Below, in pieces: positions 20,758 to 22,893 of a stretch of DNA of 22,893 nucleotides. The stretch comes from Oscillospiraceae bacterium. Lineage in GTDB: Bacteria > Bacillota > Clostridia > Oscillospirales > Oscillospiraceae. Under the pieces are notes generated by a model that was given only the letters and a program-made list of their open reading frames with translations, did no database searches and was not told the DNA's origin. How positions within the stretch are numbered: the first letter of the stretch is position 1; each line of letters opens with the position of its first letter. The DNA is taken from assembly GCA_018265835.1 (NCBI GenBank), contig JABLYK010000030.1, positions 1 through 22,893 on the forward strand, read 5' to 3'. Made by a program: the position numbers and the translations under genes.

Positions 20758-22725
20758 ATGAAGCGTGCCGCAAAAATCTATACCGCCCTCATCTTCCTCT
20801 TTCTGTTCGCGCCGATCGCAATTTTGCTGGTGTTCTCGTTCAACGAGGCAAAGAGCCTGTCGGTCTTCTCGGACTTTTCTTTCAAATGGTATCTGGAGCT
20901 GTTCCGCGACAATGAGACGCTGGGCGCGCTGAAAAACACGCTGGTCCTCGCCGTAACCGCCTCCGTGATCTCCACCATCATGGGCACAGCCGCCGCCGTC
21001 GGCATCAACAAGCTCCGCAACCGCTACCTGCGCACCGCGATGGACACCGTGACGAACATCCCCATGATGAACCCCGACATCATCACCGGCATTTCGCTGA
21101 TGCTGATGTTCGTGTTCGTCGGCTCCCTGTTCGGCATGTCCACCAGCCTGAGCTTCTGGACGATGCTGATCGCGCACGTCACGTTCTGCCTGCCGTATGT
21201 CATTTTGCAGGTACTGCCGAAGCTGCAGCAAATGGATCGCTCGTTGCCGGAGGCCGCGATGGATCTGGGCTGTACGCCGATGCGCGCGTTTCTGCGCGTG
21301 GAGCTCCCTGAAATTCTCCCCGGCGTCATCACCGGTATGCTCATGGCTTTCACCCTGTCTCTGGATGACTTCGTCATCAGCTACTTCACGCAGGGCAACG
21401 GCTTCCAGACGCTGCCCATCCGCATTTACAACATGACGAAAAAGACGGTCACGCCGAAAATGTACGCGCTCGCAACCATCATTTTCTTCGTGATTCTGGC
21501 GCTTTTGATGCTCACCAATCTGGTGGACGAGGACGACAGCAAAAAATTCCGCGCCGCACGCGAGGCCAAGCGCAGCCGCCGCGCCAGCCCGGCGCGGGAG
21601 GCAAACCGCCGTCCTGTGCGCATCGCCGTCAGTCTGCTGCTCATTGCCGCGCTGCTCATCGGCGGCATCAGCATTTACAGCAGCCGTGTACAGCCGCTGG
21701 TGCTGAACGTCTATAACTGGGGCGAGTATATCTCCGACGGGTCGGATGATACGCTCGATACCATCCGGGCGTTTCAGGAATGGTATCAGCAAACCTACGG
21801 CGTGCCCGTGCGGGTCAATTACGACACCTATGCCAGCAACGAGGATATGTATGCCAAGCTCAAAAGCGGCGCCGTCAGCTATGACGTGGTCATCCCGTCA
21901 GATTATATGGTCGCCCGCATGGCGGACGAGGGGATGCTCCTGCCGCTGGATTTTGACAACATCCCAAATTATCAATACATTTCCGAGGATTTCCGCGGCC
22001 TGTATTATGACCCGGACGACACCTACTCCGTGCCCTACACCTATGGCATCGTGGGCGTCATCTACAACGCAAACGTCGTGGACGAAGCGGACACAGGCAG
22101 CTGGGATCTGCTGTGGAATGAGAAGTATGCCGGGAATATCCTGCAGTTCAACAACGCGCGCGACGCGCTCGCCACCGCGATGTACCGTGACCAGCTGGAC
22201 GTGAACACCGCCGACCACGCCGTGTGGGATCAGGCGCTGGCAGGGCTGACCGCGCAGCGCAGTCTCGTCAAGAGCTACGTCATGGACGAAATCTTCAATA
22301 TGATGGAGTCCGGCGAGGCCGCGATCGCGCCCTACTACGCAGGCGACTATTTCACCATGCTCGATGCGCAGGCAGACAGCGTCGACCTGCAGTTTTTCTA
22401 TCCCGAACCGACGAACTATTTCGTGGACGCCATGTGTATCCCCTCCTGCTGCCAGAACCAGGAGCTGGCCGAGCGCTTTATCGACTTCATGCTCAGTAAG
22501 GAAGCCGCCGTGGCCAACGCGGAATATATCTACTACGCTTCGCCGAACAGTCTGGTCTATGACGATCCCGACTACATCGACGAAATGGGCGAGGACACCA
22601 TGGAAATTCTCTACCCCAATCTCGGCTCTTTCCGCGAGCTGTACAACCAGTACGCCTACCGCAATCTGGACGGTGAGACGCTCGCCTATGTCAACCGGCT
22701 TTGGGAGACGCTGAAAATCAACTGA
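20758..22725 (+). CDS. potCD: Fused polyamine permease and substrate-binding protein (PotC-PotD)
   Basis: A 655-residue fusion. Residues 1-260 are a PotC-type permease with six hydrophobic segments and the coupling loop EAAMDLGCTPMRAFLRVELP. A basic cytoplasmic linker follows (about 262-285, rich in Arg, Lys and Ala), then a seventh membrane segment (about 286-307, RIAVSLLLIAALLIGGISIY). Residues 311-655 are a PotD-type binding protein (starts LNVYNWGEYIS; then YDVVIPSDYMVARM, and SVPYTYGIVGVIYN). The binding domain is thus tethered outside rather than being a lipoprotein; there is no lipobox. The frame is continuous with no sign of a frameshift. The ATG at 20758 has GGGAGGTG 6 bases upstream; a GTG at 20749 overlaps this site. 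It completes the potA-potB-potCD importer. Polyamine specificity is inferred from family, not proven. Confidence 0.94.
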   Translation: MKRAAKIYTALIFLFLFAPIAILLVFSFNEAKSLSVFSDFSFKWYLELFRDNETLGALKNTLVLAVTASVISTIMGTAAAVGINKLRNRYLRTAMDTVTNIPMMNPDIITGISLMLMFVFVGSLFGMSTSLSFWTMLIAHVTFCLPYVILQVLPKLQQMDRSLPEAAMDLGCTPMRAFLRVELPEILPGVITGMLMAFTLSLDDFVISYFTQGNGFQTLPIRIYNMTKKTVTPKMYALATIIFFVILALLMLTNLVDEDDSKKFRAAREAKRSRRASPAREANRRPVRIAVSLLLIAALLIGGISIYSSRVQPLVLNVYNWGEYISDGSDDTLDTIRAFQEWYQQTYGVPVRVNYDTYASNEDMYAKLKSGAVSYDVVIPSDYMVARMADEGMLLPLDFDNIPNYQYISEDFRGLYYDPDDTYSVPYTYGIVGVIYNANVVDEADTGSWDLLWNEKYAGNILQFNNARDALATAMYRDQLDVNTADHAVWDQALAGLTAQRSLVKSYVMDEIFNMMESGEAAIAPYYAGDYFTMLDAQADSVDLQFFYPEPTNYFVDAMCIPSCCQNQELAERFIDFMLSKEAAVANAEYIYYASPNSLVYDDPDYIDEMGEDTMEILYPNLGSFRELYNQYAYRNLDGETLAYVNRLWETLKIN

Positions 22726-22754
22726 CACGCAGGCATCCCCGGAGCACCTCCCGG

Positions 22755-22773
22755 CAAAAATCACGGATTTTTG
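22755..22773 (+). repeat. Short hairpin after the pot operon
   Basis: CAAAAATC (22755-22762) and GATTTTTG (22766-22773) form an 8-bp stem with loop ACG, followed by ACACTTTCCC. It is a weak terminator at best, 30 bases after the potCD stop. Confidence 0.4.
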
Positions 22774-22810
22774 ACACTTTCCCTTACACAGGAGGAGGCT
22801 TTACCGGGTT

Positions 22811-22886
22811 CTTTGACAGGCGCCAAAAAAGGCCGCTGTCAGCTTGTCAAAAAACCTCGTAGAGTTTCGCCGCCGGAGCGGCGAAA
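22811..22886. repeat. Hairpin-rich intergenic element at the window end
   Basis: Two inverted repeats are seen: TTTGACA near 22812 with TGTCAAA near 22847, enclosing GACAG/CTGTC, and a perfect 9-bp hairpin TTTCGCCGC (22865-22873) with GCGGCGAAA (22878-22886), loop CGGA. No T run follows the last hairpin. The structure looks like a dispersed intergenic repeat, but copies cannot be checked in this window. Confidence 0.35.
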
Positions 22887-22893
22887 GAAAATC

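Overview
The window looks like a chromosomal segment of a fairly GC-rich, low-oxygen gut-type Firmicute of the class Clostridia, most likely the Oscillospiraceae/Ruminococcaceae group. This rests on the style of the RpoB and RpoC proteins, classical sigma-A promoters (TTGACA-like and TATAAT-like boxes about 17 bases apart), strong GGAGG ribosome binding sites, a neighbouring DUF5685-type and J-domain gene pair, and a tRNA gene with encoded CCA. The assignment is inferred from protein character, not from a search. I see no phage, insertion sequence or CRISPR signature; the region is a patchwork of short operons.

Left part (1-12492), all on the minus strand, read from right to left: rpoB and rpoC as a tight pair closed by a strong terminator; a DMT/EamA permease with its own promoter; a membrane-bound zinc-ribbon protein, a DUF5685-like protein and a J-domain protein in a compact run (the last two overlap); then a promoter, a small conserved-looking 79-residue protein and a MATE efflux pump. 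The last two genes are each preceded by a terminator-like hairpin carrying the same sequence motif in its loop. rpoBC is not attached here to the ribosomal protein genes that usually flank it.

Middle (12493-15280): rpoB is divergent from a GT-C type membrane glycosyltransferase gene, and the two predicted promoters face each other with overlapping transcripts. A tRNA-Leu(GAG) gene follows with near-perfect promoter and terminator. Next come a possible 66-base small RNA and a minus-strand metallo-beta-lactamase-fold hydrolase with an altered metal motif.

Right part: cstA (peptide/pyruvate uptake family) lies behind a small uncharacterised gene on the minus strand, with another small uncharacterised gene upstream under its own promoter. 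On the plus strand a strong promoter starts a roughly 380-base stretch with no convincing gene. It can fold into a closed, multi-helix RNA ending in a strong intrinsic terminator, placed directly before potA, potB and a fused potC-potD gene that together make a complete polyamine-type ABC importer. The structured RNA is either an independent non-coding RNA gene or a long attenuating leader of the pot operon. It is the strongest candidate for something undescribed in this window.
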